From Episyrphus balteatus (lineage: Eukaryota > Arthropoda > Insecta > Diptera > Syrphidae): 64,000 bases of DNA. Made by a program: the position numbers and the translations under genes. The stretch is from NCBI RefSeq assembly GCF_945859705.1, contig NC_079135.1:30801679-30865678 (forward strand). Direction: 5' to 3'. Shown piece by piece: positions 1-11,504 of the stretch; positions within the stretch are counted from its first letter, which is position 1, and the number at the start of each line of letters is the position of its first letter. The notes beneath the pieces are model-generated. The model was not told the DNA's origin, ran no database searches, and saw only the letters and a program-made list of their open reading frames with translations.

Positions 1-515
1 TCACGAAGAATTTGACAAGTGGAGTGATTTGACGTTTGCTTTGCATGTGTTTGTAATACGAAATAATGAATAAAATAATAACACAATCTTTTAAATTCAC
101 TTTTAGTGATTTTTTACAATACTTTATTGAATTTTTTTTGTAAATAAATATAATTTCCTTCACAAAAAAAAGTTAAAACAACCACCCAACAATTTGACAA
201 GCAGTCCATGAAGTCAAATGTAGAAGTATTGGTAATCACTCCGTCACTCCTTCAAAATTTTGGGAGTGAAGAATTCACTCCAAAACTTCACTCCTTTTTC
301 AATTTTGGAATTTGAAATCACTCCTTTTGGAGTGATTATATAGCTAGGAGTGTCACTCCTTGAATTTTGGAAAACGACATAAGATGATTGAAATGAATCA
401 CTCCATTTTTGTTTAATTTTTAATTTTTTCACGACGAATTTGGTAGGTGGAGTGACTTGACGATAGTTATACATGTTTTTATTTTATTAATAGCAATACT
501 AATAATAACACATTT
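1..515. repeat. ACTCC/GGAGT-rich repeat bounded by two direct copies
   Basis: A block beginning TCACGAAGAATTTGACAAG at the window edge recurs at 429-515 as a diverged direct copy; both continue through GGAGTGA-TTGACG and end near AATAACACA. Between them, 225-420 is packed with ACTCC and its complement GGAGT in both orientations, able to form several short hairpins. The left copy may be cut by the window edge. No protein is encoded and the family is not recognised. It could be one repeat with terminal direct copies or a diverged tandem duplication. Confidence 0.6.
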
Positions 516-958
516 GTTTGTTTTGGGGAGCATGCAAACGGACCTATTAGAGCGTTCCCATTGACAAAACCAGCAGCGACAGAAAAACTCTAACGAAAAG
601 ATATAAAAGAATACAATGAACAACAGAAAACGGTCCTCCAGATTTATATAGGTACATATTATACACCCGTACACCCAATCATACATTTTCAATTCTCAAC
701 ACCTGTATGAATATTTATGAAATACTGAAGGATCATTTCATTTTCACCCCAAGTACTAAAAAAGAATGAAAAACTATTTTCACCGCGTATTAAGACTTTT
801 TATATGGAAATTGGTAAAAAAAAATAAAAAACAAATACTAGGAAAAATCAACATCTTAAATCAAATTGATTGATTTATTTGTATATCTATGCTTCCCATT
901 TTCTGATCCACACCTATTGTTATCATATTCCTATTCCTCTCATTTTTTAATGGAGTTA
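516..958. other. A+T-rich spacer, nothing recognised
   Basis: No coding potential, tRNA, TIR pair or tandem repeat was found here. It contains ordinary A/T runs and ends in the CT-rich stretch just upstream of the reverse-transcriptase relic. Confidence 0.5.
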
Positions 959-960
959 TG

Positions 961-1390
961 ATTCCCAAGTGTGGAAAGTTCAAATATCTGGGGTCTATGA
1001 TTAATAGTAAAGCTACTTGTGATGACGATATCAATAATCGCGTAAGCGCCAGGGTGAATGAAGTGGTGGGAAAATTAAGCTGTCTTCGAAAAATGCCCCT
1101 AAGGTGAAAGGAAAGCTCAACACTTTGGTTGTGCGTCCAGCACTCACATAAGATTCACAATGTTGGACAATCTACAGAAAGTATAAGGGTTAGCTAACGG
1201 CAGCTGAGATAAAGATTCGTATGGCAGCAGGAGTCAAAGCTTGATCGAATTAGAAGTACGAAGATCGGAGGAAGTCTTCATGTTAAAAATACCAACTCCC
1301 AAAAAATTTAACACGACCGACTCGTTCGTATTGCCATGTTCAAAGGAGAGATACTGCGAACCTCGTTAAAAGGCAGTATCATACAGCGTT
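961..1390 (+). pseudogene. Decayed non-LTR retrotransposon reverse transcriptase, C-terminal fragment
   Basis: Translation on the plus strand from 961 gives IPKCGKFKYLGSMINS, then CDDDINNRVS and a run ending RKMPLR before a stop near 1106. A shift of one frame continues with VKGKLNTLVVRPALT, and a further shift gives LDRIRSTKIGGSLHV and later HVQRRD. This order (F-YLGS, CD-DI--R, MPLR-KGK, VVRPAL-YGS-CWT, E-RMLR-AAGVTRLD-IR, GH--RRD) is the conserved C-terminal tail of insect non-LTR reverse transcriptases of the kind often annotated 'endonuclease-reverse transcriptase'. The catalytic palm and endonuclease are absent, and there are at least three frame changes and several stops. It is a dead 5'-truncated copy with no function. 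The exact clade (RTE-like is my guess) is not settled. Confidence 0.88.
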
Positions 1391-2365
1391 CCAATACGGA
1401 TTCAAAAGAAGTTAGCATAAACACTTTTTTTCATAAACAAATGCCTCAGAAACAAAACAAAACCGGGAGGCTTGCCACCGATTTCTGAAGTCAACCGGGC
1501 AAACCCCACAGGCTGATCACTAGTGTGAAGCAGATACGTGGGAGAGTTATGATGATCCCCTCGACTTCGAGAAAAGAAAACAGAGCCGAAGAAAAGCAAG
1601 ATGAAAGGAATCAGATTTATAGAAATTAATATTTATATCTTTATATACAAATATATACCTGTTTACACACTTGAGAATTTTAATTCCAACTTGAGAGTTT
1701 GTTTTTTGTTTTACACATTCATATTTATAATTATTTATATAAAATCATTCCAAAGATAAATTAGCTTCAATAGGAGTAAGAGGAATTAAAAAATGATGAA
1801 CGAACCTGCCGGACAGACCATCGTCGGGTCATGTAAAATAAACTGTTTATCATTCGTCGTGTTAGCTGTCATTTTTAGTGAGATTTCTCAAAACAAGGTG
1901 GCGCTAGTTTCACTACGCCCTTCAAGCAATCGAGTCCTACCTGGGACCGAATCGGCTCCAAAGAGAGTCCGAGCTCGGCCTCGAAACGGGCTCCATCACG
2001 GCTCAAATTAGTATGGAAATTATAATCACCGCGGAGCCGATTGCGTGCTCTTTAGGTTTTTTTCTTTTTTCGCTCAAAAGTTGAACTGTTTTTAACATCG
2101 CCGGGCGAAGAGTTGGACGTTTATGGTTTTTTCATGAGCTGCTTTTTATTTACTTTTTTATTTTTTTTTATTCTTTTCAAGTTCATCAGTGGAACTATTT
2201 GTTTAGGGCCAATCATAATGAATACCTGAATTTTTGCGTCGAAAGAAAAAAAAGATTTTAAAAGGCATTTTTTTATATGTAATTTGAGGGCCCGTCGCGC
2301 GACTGCATTCTGTTCACTCGTTCTTTGGCGATTGGAAAGAAAATTTTTTGACAGCTCTCATTTCA
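1391..2365. other. Unassigned spacer, with a more G+C-rich patch at 1790-2110
   Basis: No family is recognised. The patch at 1790-2110 is more G+C-rich than its surroundings and contains an imperfect inverted repeat (AATCGGCTCC near 1945, GGAGCCGATT near 2033). GTCGCGCGAC at 2291-2300 is a short perfect palindrome. An open frame of 72 codons at 1793-2011 has no recognisable domain and is not called as a gene. Confidence 0.4.
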
Positions 2366-2423
2366 AGCCATAACTACCCAACTAGCACAACAGCTTCTAT
2401 AAATTGAAATCTCGCAGGTTCTA

Positions 2424-2950
2424 CTTTTTATACAGCTTGTATTGAGCTTGCTTCAGAATTTAACTGTTTATAGAAGTTCGGACTTGTTTAACAACTTCTA
2501 ATAAGTTGTTTAAATACTATTAAAGAAACTTAAACCAAGAAAGTTTGTTTTTCTTATAAGCCTGTTTAATGAATTTAAAGAAGCTTTACAGAAATTACCA
2601 AGTTTTGTATTTGATTTTTGGTTTTGATATTAAATAATCTAGCTCGGACACTATTTGGTTTTGACATTGAATAATTTAGCTCGGTTCTGCTTTGTATACA
2701 GCTTGTATTGAGCTTGCTTTAGAATTTAATCGCTTATAGAAGTTCGGACTTGTTTAACAACTTCTAAAAAGTTGTTTAAATACTGTTAAAGAAACTTAAA
2801 CGAAGAAAGCTTGTTTTTCGGATAAGCTTGCTAAGTGAATTTATAGAGGGTGTACAGAAATTATCAAGTTTTTATTTGATTTTTGGTTTTGATATTGAAT
2901 AATCTAGCTCAGACACTTTTTGGTTTTGACATTGAATAATTTAGCTCGGA
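2424..2950. repeat. Tandem duplication, period about 266 bp
   Basis: TACAGCTTGTATTGAGCTTG occurs at 2431 and again at 2697, and the similarity continues through AGAAGTTCGGACTTG, TTAAAGAAACTTAAAC and TAATCTAGCTC. The two copies differ by scattered substitutions and small indels, so the duplication is not recent. The end motif GACATTGAATAATTTAGCTC is itself repeated within each copy. Confidence 0.85.
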
Positions 2951-3017
2951 CATTTTTTTCTTTGACATTTCTGCTATTTGAAGTGATTAAGTTTTTGATT
3001 TCATTAATGAATATACT

Positions 3018-3085
3018 AGGATGGCCGAGTGGGTAGAGTGATGGACTACTACCAAGCAGATACTAAGTTCGATTCCTGGGTGGTA
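3018..3085 (+). repeat. tRNA-like sequence with pol III A and B boxes (SINE-head relic)
   Basis: TGGCCGAGTGG at 3022 fits the A-box consensus TRGYNNARYNGG, and GTTCGATTCC at 3067-3076 fits the B box. The start AGGATGGCCGAG resembles tRNA-Leu/Ser-type molecules. The flanks do not pair as a 7-bp acceptor stem and the anticodon stem is broken, so this is not a working tRNA. It is most simply the head of a tRNA-derived SINE, or a tRNA pseudogene, followed by an A run. The surrounding DNA is repetitive, which favours the SINE reading. Confidence 0.6.
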
Positions 3086-3185
3086 AAAAAATTATATACT
3101 TTTCAAATTATTATTAATAGATATACTAAATACTAATGGAATGTTATATATAATCTCAGGTCAAAAGATAAAATTCATGATTTTA

Positions 3186-3248
3186 AAGGCTTAACTACAT
3201 TCACCACTTTTTACCGACTTCCAAAAAGGAGGAGGTATTCAATTCGTC

Positions 3249-3293
<45 letters not shown>

Positions 3294-3690
3294 GTTACCG
3301 CATGACTTTGGACTGAGTGAACCAATTTTGATAATTCTTTTTGTATTGGAAAGCTGTTGGCTGCAGTGTGGTCCCATTTCAATTTCGTTAACTTTCAGCC
3401 ATAGGAACTATTTTAAAAACCATAAAACCCAGTTTTGATCCATGGAAGTCGGTTTTGTTTTTTTGCTAAAAATGATTATTGAAAAAGTACAAAAGTGAAA
3501 ATATTTTTTTTATCGCCAGTGGGATTTTTTTGTAAAAAAGAGTTTACAAATTGATTTTTGGACGGAAAAATAAGCATTCTGCATCATTTATTTTAATTTT
3601 CTAGCCCGAAAAACCATACAAAAATGCGTTTGAAAATTTTCACTTTTGTATTTTTCACTTTTTGAGCCAATGTAGTTAAGGCTTAAACCT
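3186..3690. mobile_element. Inverted-repeat element containing a CCGACTTCCA-ended core
   Basis: AGGCTTAACTACATT at about 3187 is answered by its near-complement AATGTAGTTAAGGCTT at about 3671-3686. Inside, 3215-3463 has its own inverted ends (CCGACTTCCA / TGGAAGTCGG) and holds a run of 35 T at 3253-3287. A second, oppositely oriented copy of the core lies at 11505-11790, so the core is a dispersed family. Similar sequences are, from memory, common in insect genomes; a repeat-library search would settle the name. TTAA lies at both outer ends but the fit is off by one base. Confidence 0.7.
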
Positions 3691-4226
3691 GCTAAAAAAG
3701 AATTCTTTTTTGTTTTTGTAGCTGTTTTTTTTTTTTAAATTTCGATAAGACATGTATTAAAGAGCTATACAAGCTCTTCCGAAGCTATCTGTCAAATCTC
3801 AAAGCTTCGGTAATGCTTCGTTTAAGATCCTTATAGAGGGTCAAACTTGTATAACGTTCTCCTTTTTCCGTGCCCAACAACCTTACTAAAGTTTAAAAGA
3901 AGCTGAAATGTAGCTTTTGTAATATCTTAACCGAAGCTGAAATGTTAGGTGGGAAACCAGTTAAAAAAGAATTCTCTTTTGTTTTTGTAAGTTTTTTTTT
4001 TTAATTTTGATAAAACATGTATTAAAGAGCTATACAAGCTCTTCCGAAGCTATCGGTCAAATCTCAAAGCTTCGGTAGAGCTACGGTAAACCCACTTTTA
4101 AGATCCTTATCAAACTTGTAAAACGTTCTCCTTTTTCCATGCCCAACAACCTTATTAAAGTTTAAAAGAAGCTGAAATGTAGCTTTTGTAATACCTTAAC
4201 CGAAGCTGAAATGTTAGTTGGGAAGT
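3690..4226. repeat. Tandem duplication, period about 265 bp
   Basis: Two copies in the same orientation each start AAAAAAGAATTC, followed by a T run. They continue through GAGCTATACAAGCTCTTCCG, CAAAGCTTCGGTA and CCGTGCCCAACAACCTT-like text and end GAAGCTGAAATGTTAG. The first runs to about 3955, the second to 4226. Each contains the self-complementary AGAGCTATACAAGCTCT hairpin. The second copy lacks a few bases around 4105. Confidence 0.88.
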
Positions 4227-4424
4227 TTAGCACTGGTATAAGGCCCATAAATGTTAAAATAGCTAAATCCATACTTGAACCAAAGTCGATCCACGGCTAA
4301 TCCGCTGAAATCGGTGAGTTAAATTCCTGATCCGATGTATAAACGTGGTTCAGTCTTGGTTCAGGAAATTTAATTAATTTTAAAATATTTGGACCTTGAA
4401 ACAGTGCTAAATCTCAGCTATACT
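4227..4424. other. Short spacer
   Basis: Nothing was recognised between the composite repeat and the next transposon. The last three bases, ACT (4422-4424), are the left TSD of the element that follows. Confidence 0.5.
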
Positions 4425-6104
4425 AGGTGTGTTTTTTTGTTTATCTATGTATATAGATTTTGTGCAAAAAAACGACATCGGGATTTTTGAAATCCATGCA
4501 AACATTTGGCACCACTGTACATATACTTTTGGCAGCTGTCTGTCAAAAATGTTGCTTTTGTTTTTTTTTTATTTTAACTCCGAAGTGGGAAGGCCATTAC
4601 ATCCATGTTGGATGCAAACAAAAATTTTCATATGGCCATGGCATCCATGTTGGATTCAAAAAAATTGTTTTTTCACAAAAAACCAAAAATTATCTGTATA
4701 TTAGGTGTGTTTTTTTGTTTATCTATATAGATTTTGTGCAAAAAAACGACATCGGGATTTTTGAAATCCATGCAAACATTTGGCACCACTGTACATATAC
4801 TTTGGCAGCTGTCTGTCAAAAATGTTGCTTTTGTTTTTTTTTTATTTTAACTCCGAAGTGGGAAGGCCATTACATCCATGTTGGATGCAAACAAAAATTT
4901 TCATATGGCCATGGCATCCATGTTGGATTCAAACAATTTTTTTTTCACAAAAAACCAAAAATTATCTGTATATTCTTAGCTACATTTTAAGACCATGACC
5001 ATTAACATTAGTTGCGTCGTTCTTGTGTTATAAGCGTTTGAAGGTAGCCATATTGATTTTTTTTTCGATTTTTTAAAAATCAAATGTGAAAACTTTTTTA
5101 TTTTTATTTCTAATTTTTCGAAAAAACTTTGGTAATTTTATATACATATCTGTTTAACAATGTTATCAGGATCCATTTAAGACTTTTATCTGAAAAGTGC
5201 ATTGCGTATATCTCGAGATATTAACATTTCAATGCAACCATGTCAAACAAATTTTTGATTATTTTTTTCTATGAGAGTTTTTTTCAAACCTCGTTTGCTC
5301 CGCATTTTTTTTTTTGTTAATATTTTCAGATATTTCTGTATGAACACAACAATTAAACTACCTTGGCACTACTGTTTTTATCGAGAGAAAGTAAAATCTG
5401 GATAATTATCTGGATTTTTCAAAAATCTATACAGATAAAGTTTTTGTTGTTTTTAACACGTAAATTGTTTTGATTTCAAAAATCTCGATGTCGTTTTTTT
5501 GCACAAAATCTATATAGATAAACAAAAAAACACACCTATTCTTAGCTACATTTTAAGACCATGACCATTAACATTAGTTGCGTCGTTCTTGTGTTATAAG
5601 CGTTTGAAGGTAGCCATATTGAATTTTTTTTCGATTTTTTAAAAATCAAATGTAAAAACTTTTTTATTTTTATTTCTAATTTTTCGAAAAAACTTTGGTA
5701 ATTTTATATACATATCTGTTCAACAATCTTATCAGGATCCATTTAAGACTTTTATCTGAAAAGTGCATTGCGTATATCTCGAGATATTAACATTTCAATG
5801 CAACCATGTCAAACAAATTTTTGATTATTTTTTTCTATGAGAGTTTTTTTCAAACCTCGTTTTCTCCGCTTTTTTTTTTTTTGTTAATATTTTCAGATAT
5901 TTTTGTATGAACACAACAAATAAAGTATCTTGGCACTACTGTTTTTATCGAGAGAAAGTAAAATCTGGATAATTATCTGGATTTTTCAAAAATCTATACA
6001 GATAAAGTTTTTGTTGTTTTTAACACGTAAATTGTTTTGATTTCAAAAATCTCGATGTCGTTTTTTTGCACAAAATCTATATAGATAAACAAAAAAACAC
6101 ACCT
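4425..6104. mobile_element. Outer copy of a 66-bp-TIR element, split by a copy of itself
   Basis: The element starts AGGTGTGTTTTTTTGTTTA and ends with its complement at 6104. TIRs are about 66 bp with essentially one mismatch, flanked by the 3-bp repeat ACT (4422-4424 and 6105-6107). The outer copy consists of 4425-4702 and 5541-6104, about 842 bp in total. No transposase is present, so it is non-autonomous. A 3-bp TSD is known for PIF/Harbinger and CACTA-type elements, but the TIR does not let me choose. Open frames across the left half are non-ATG and repeat-derived. Confidence 0.9.
4703..5537. mobile_element. Inner copy of the same element, inserted at ATT
   Basis: This is a complete 835-bp copy with the same AGGTGTG...CACACCT ends. 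It is flanked by ATT on both sides (4700-4702 and 5538-5540). Its own midline reads TCTGTATATTCTTAG near 4966, which is exactly what the outer copy would read if this insertion and one ATT were removed. The inserted copy therefore supplies the empty-site control. The two copies are nearly identical, so both insertions are probably recent. Confidence 0.93.
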
Positions 6105-6107
6105 ACT

Positions 6108-8965
6108 ATCGATTTCAGAAGGTAAATGTTGATAAACGACGTATTAAATATTTTTAATGTACCTAAGAAATATAAACGAATATTTGTTAGAGAAAAATAG
6201 AATGCTTTAAATTAGTTCACATCCTTAAGTTGTTTGCATTTCAATTCATGCTTCTTCTTTATAATTAGGTTTTGAGCAAGCGCGTGTAGAGATAAAAATT
6301 GTGGCGCGCGATCTGCGTACGGGCTAAGCTTCAAAAAGAAACTTGGCAGCACTTTTAATACATACTTAACGAATCTTTTTCACGTTCAGATGTCTCTCAA
6401 AACAATTGAGAGATTTAACGATACCGATAGCCAATGCAAAATGTAAACAAAAAGTGAGAACAGTTACCTACAAAAGATGGCTGCAGTGGAATTTTATTTT
6501 TGTTCCGATTGTTTTTTCGGTTTTATTGGTAAATATTATTTTGTTTTTAAACCAAAGTTTCTGTTAAATATAAATTTATGGTGTTCCAACTAATTAATAT
6601 TCTCTGTGATGGTGAATAGATGCAAAAAAATTAATAGTTTTGGGCATATTGAATTGTCAATTTTGTGCAAAATAGAAGAGACGTGAAAAAAAGAAGTGTA
6701 TAATATGAATAATTTTATGAAAATTTAAGTTAACTAATGTTTCGTATAAATTGTATAAAAAAACGAGAACACGACAAAAGGCAATCGCTCTTTTTATCGT
6801 TGTCCTACATGTTTACAAAACATGCGCCACATATCATATTCATTGTACCAAAATCAGCAGCTACATTGGATCTTTGTATTCATGAGCAAATCGAGTAAGT
6901 TTATTTTATTTAAATTTCTTTTCCAATTTCCACATTATTGCCGTTTCTATGCATGCATTTTCATTTTATCAGCCTGTTCGTCGACGTCTTCGTGTTCGTT
7001 GTTTACATTCATGTTTACGGTAAAAAAAAGTTAACTAGTAAAAAAACTGTTTCAATTTTGAAAACTAGATGGCGCGACTTTGGTTGCAAATAGTATAACA
7101 ATAACTAGCTATGTGGCGCTAGTTGCTAATCCTTTTGACAGTTCTTGTCAAAAAGTAAAATTTCATACCCATCGAGCCATAAGAAGTATAACTTCAAAAA
7201 TACTTTCTGTCATCTTTCATCCGATCTCTCACCCTCGCCTAAAACAATTTTTTTGATTTTGCCCCTTCTTGAAAAAAATCCTTCGTAGATCATTTACCAG
7301 AAATAGTCTCAGCTTAACAATAATTAACTTTAATTTTGTAAGGTCGGAACAGGTTCTCACAATCTTAAAATTTAAAGAATTGCTTGGTTAACGAATCCTT
7401 AAGATATAATTAATTGTAAGTTATTTCCTCTTTCACTTTCTTAATTATTATTATTATTCGAAAAAACGATTTCTCACTTTAATAAACTACGTAAATCTGC
7501 GTCAATTGCTATTGCGAAATTTCGATTCTCTCTAAGCACTTTGCTATGACAATCTAGGACGTCGTCGACGCAAGGAAGACAACTCTTTCATCGCCCCCTC
7601 CAGGTTTAGCTTCGATGATGACAGAGAGATCTGCATCAATTTACATACATTTCAAAGAGTTCATTTGTATGAATCCTTTTTACCAAACAAAGCCCCGTCT
7701 GTCTAAAGTGGAATCTACTTGCTCTTGTTTGTTGTGCGTAGCAATGGTGTGTTTTTCAGCAGCTGAAAGCTTCAACCCAAGTATATACACACAATGGGTG
7801 ACAATCAGGTGACAATCCTTTTCTATATAAATTTTAAGAATTACAAAAAAAGAGTAGAAATAAATAAATTCAAAGACCGACCAAACCATAACAACTTTAC
7901 ACAGTTTTCCTGGATAGTGTTTGACTTAATGCACCTTGTCGTCGTATATTTTTGAAGCATCATTTTTCATGCTTTGTATTTTGAAAAACGAAGTGGGATT
8001 ATTCTCACACCATCATCTCTATCACATTTATGCTCGAATAGAAGGAATGATGATATTTCCTATAGAATTAATGAAGCATAAGTCTTTCAGGGCATTTTTA
8101 AATTCCATAGGACGAATGTAACAACAACTTTATGTTTACTTTTTACCATACACAGGCATGATGGACAATGTTAGCAAATGCCCAGGAGGGAAATTGTGAA
8201 CGAAACACACAAAAAATAATAAAAATTGAAACCATTTATTTGGACCAACCAATTCAATTTGAAAGCAATATATTCAGTTTAACCGGACATTTGATACCTA
8301 TGGTCGTTTTTTTTTTTGTCTTGTATTGTAGAAGGGGTGAAAGGGTTCAAATTTGTGAAGTTATTACTTTTATGGGTTTTTTTTTTAAGTAAAATGGTTT
8401 GAGTGGCCATCTAATGGGGTGATGTTGAGATATTAGACAAATTACCCTCCTCGATGCTTTAGAAAAATATATTTTTATATTAAAAAAAAAAAATGCTTTT
8501 GGGAATTGAATTTAAATTCATGAATTCAACTACCTACTTTAAGAAATGAAAAAAATGAAGATGAGAAAAAGATATAATATATTTTCTAACATGACTATAA
8601 AATGCAGTTTGTAAATGAAATGAATGAATCGTTCATTAATTTTCAATACTCTCTAATGAACTACGATTGGGAAAATTCATTTAACTTGATCTTAAACTTA
8701 AAATAGAAATAAACTTCTGGATTTTTAAAAATTTTATCTAAATATTTCAGATGTTGCCGTTCTTTTCAAATTTTTTTTTTTATGATTGAAGTCAATTGTT
8801 TGTAAAATTGATTCTACTGCTTAAACGATGGAAAACTGTCCTTCACTACGTCCGCACCATGATCAAACATTTCTAAACCACAGCACCACCAAACCCCGTT
8901 ACACCGCGCGCCGCCCCACCTCCCCCTCCTCCCAACTTTGTTTTTCTTACTAACGGAAGCAGGTA
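6108..8965. other. Mostly unassigned sequence, possibly single-copy
   Basis: No transposon ends or protein families were recognised. Local patches are less A+T-rich: around 6270-6340 with several GCGC words, and around 7540-7620 with GACGTCGTCGACG. The phrase GTGGCGCTAGTT appears near 7111 and, in similar form, near 1900. A C-rich patch lies at about 8895-8935. Open frames of 60-75 codons are scattered on both strands without ATG-supported domains. Confidence 0.35.
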
Positions 8966-9490
8966 TTTTCGACTTAAGGCTTCAAAGTCATGAGTCTAAT
9001 AAGAACAGACAACTCGATGAAGGTATAAAAATTTCAAATCAATTTTTTTCGGATTTTCGAAAAAAAAATACAAGGAGTACCCGTTGCCTAAAAAATATTT
9101 CAGTTAGTAAAATTTCCATCGAAAGACACATCAAAAGAAAGGTCTTTTGAAACTCTATTAACGACTGAAAACCAAAAGTGCCTGTGAGATCTAGTTGCAA
9201 AGTTATTTCGAATCGAAATAGGTATGTACATATTTTTTTTTTTCACTTTCGGATCCAAGGTTTTGTTTAATGACATGAGTTCAATATCAACAGACGAATC
9301 GATTAAGGTATACAAATCTCAAATCTATTTTTTTTCGGATTTTCGAAAAAAATAAAAGATACCCCTTGCCTAAAAAAAATCCATGTAGAAAAATTTCTTC
9401 CGAATCAATCGAAGGACACACAACAAGAATGGTCTTTTAAGGCTCTGAAAACCAAAAGTTTGTTTGAGATCTGGTTGCTTTGTTAATCGC
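8966..9490. repeat. Diverged tandem duplication, period about 285 bp
   Basis: Both copies contain CATGAGT-(n)-CAACAGACGAATCGAT-like text, GGATTTTCGAAAAAAA, TTGCCTAAAAAA, ATCGAAGGACACA, GGTCTTTT and CTGAAAACCAAAAGT followed by GAGATCTGGTTGC. The spacing is about 285 bases. Substitutions are frequent, so the duplication is old. Short pieces related to the ACTGAAAACC end occur near 10395. The family is unknown. Confidence 0.75.
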
Positions 9491-11500
9491 AGCAAATTTT
9501 TTCATACAAAATTAAATGGTGCGGCGCACACTGGGGAAATTTGTATGGAAGTGCGGAAAAAATTAAATAAAAACTGAACCACTGAATAGATTTGGATGAA
9601 ATTTTCAGGGATGACAGTTTTCGTCGTAAGAAATTATTATTATTCATTTCCGCCCACTGCCACGCCCTTTTAAAAAAATTTGTGAAAGTAATAAAGAATT
9701 CCGATTCTCAATTTACTTGTACCTACTTATAGCATTTTTTTTTAAATTTTTTTGTATTATTGGAACCACCTCACCGATTTTAAATACATTAAATGGAAAA
9801 GAATAACTCATAGTAGGTACTGTTGTCGAGGTCCACGTCCACGCAAAATAAAAAACCCAAATTATAGTTAAAAATTATTTAAAAAAAAACACTTTTTTCA
9901 TTTTTTATACAAATTTTTCAAAAGTTTATTCTTTTAAGAGAGCCATTTTTTCCTCAATTAAATGACTCTGATTCTTCTTAATAAAGGAAGGGGTCAGATG
10001 ATCTGTATTTTTCAATAATAATTTCAATTTCTGCTTGGATCTTCGCATGAAATGCTTAAAATTCCCAATATTAATAAAATGTATAATAATAAGACTCATA
10101 ATCCCTTTTCACTCGTTTTTAATTTGAATAGTTTTCAATAGGTATATACATACATTTCAGTTACATATAACGAAAATTAATTTTTCTGAGCCAAGTTCAA
10201 AAAATCAAATGTAATTTTATTGTATTACATAGATTTGTTAAAAAAATGTGTTACGAATTAATTTTATTTTCTATATTTGTCTTTTGGATAAGAATTTCAA
10301 GCTTGCAGCCAAAAAAAAACAAAAATCTGACAAAAAGGAGATTTTTTACTTTCAATTTTCAATTTTCTCGAAAACTAGAAGGCATAGAAACATATGGTTT
10401 TCAGTGTTTGGTAAGGAATTAATTAAGGCAGTGTTCTTTATCATTCAAATTGAATTCAAATCCCCAGCCTTGTCAAAAATAGTATTGGATATGTTTTTTT
10501 ATTTTTTTTTTTCAAAATTTTGACTTTGAAATCGATTATTTTAAAAACAATTCACTTAAAGATCTTAACTTAAAAGCTCAAATTAAGCCTAATATTTTGG
10601 CTTTTAAAAAAAGTATCATTTATAACTGTAAGTGTTACCATTGATTTTTAATATTTTTTTTTGTTATTTTAAGTAATTTTTAAGAAAATGATTTTTGCGA
10701 CCAAATGAAGTTTTCAATTGCCAATAAAAAACGCAGTGGCACCTGGTGGCACCCAAATTTGGCCTTCATCGAAAGGGAATTTCATAAGGAAAAAGTTTTT
10801 AATAGTCTCTAACTGTAGGCAAGTGTAGCTAAAATAATATATACAAAAATATGAAAAAATCAAGCCATTTTTTTCTCTTTTCTTTAAATAATTATATAAA
10901 ATAATTAACATCTTTAAAATTAATAATTTCTTCGATTTACAATAGACAAACGATGGCTTCTTTACGGAAAAATAAAAGTGTATGAGTCAGCTCAAGCTAA
11001 AAAAAATTACACAGCTTTAATTTGAAGGTATTTTCACTTCGTTTTTTATACTTTCAACAACTTGTCCCTTTACAAAGCTCTAAAAAGTAAACTACAAGTC
11101 CGATTTTAGTAATTCTTTCTGATTTTGATTCAGATTTTATTCTAGAATTTAGAAATACTATTGAAATATTCTCCGAGGATCTTTAAATTTTGGACTTTTT
11201 TCCGCAAAATCCCCAGTGTGCGGCGTTTTGGTGCAGTGAATTTTTTTTATATACAATTAAACGTTGCTGACGTAGTGCCGCTGCGTTGTGGTCCGGCTGT
11301 CAAGAATTTTTTTTTCTTTAAAAATTCAATTTCAATTTTAACTCGGGTTTTGGCCGGGTTGTCAAGTTAATTGCTTTAGTTACTCACCTCATTCGTGATG
11401 AAATATAATGTATAATGTATTGGAGGTCCAAATCATTTTTAACCTTAAAATTTTTTTAATTCTTAAATAAATAATTATTTTTTTCAATAGCCATTTTTAT
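9491..11500. other. A+T-rich spacer
   Basis: No gene is seen. Text such as CCGCCCACTGCCACGCCC near 9652 and the sentence-like GAACCACTGAATAGATTTGG near 9577 has the look of old dispersed repeats, but I could not pair ends. Several T and A runs longer than 8 are present. Confidence 0.35.
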
Positions 11501-11504
11501 CAAA

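Larger units (their letters stand above)
2366..4226. mobile_element. Composite TIR-like repeat with nested insertions
   Basis: The left end, CCCAACTAGCACAACAGCTT near 2368, and the right end, GAAGCTGAAATGTTAGTTGGG read as its complement near 4222, form an imperfect inverted pair. Sequences rich in AAGCTT-like and GAAGTTCGG-like motifs lie at both sides as tandem duplications (2424-2950 and 3690-4226). The middle is interrupted by a tRNA-like relic and by another inverted-repeat element. I infer one old non-autonomous element, or a pair of related ones, expanded internally and then invaded. No TSD is clear, so the outer limits are approximate. Confidence 0.5.

Noticed and set aside
1..515. LTR retrotransposon ends (direct repeats about 430 bases apart)
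   Set aside because: The repeats are under 100 bases and diverged, with no TG...CA ends, primer-binding site or pol sequence between them.
3018..3085. Functional tRNA-Leu/Ser gene
   Set aside because: Acceptor and anticodon stems do not pair, although A and B boxes are good; reported as a SINE-like relic instead.
4460..4990. Open frame of 176 codons, the longest in the window
   Set aside because: It starts at TTG, runs across two tandem copies of transposon left halves and repeats its own protein text. It reflects repeat structure, not a gene.
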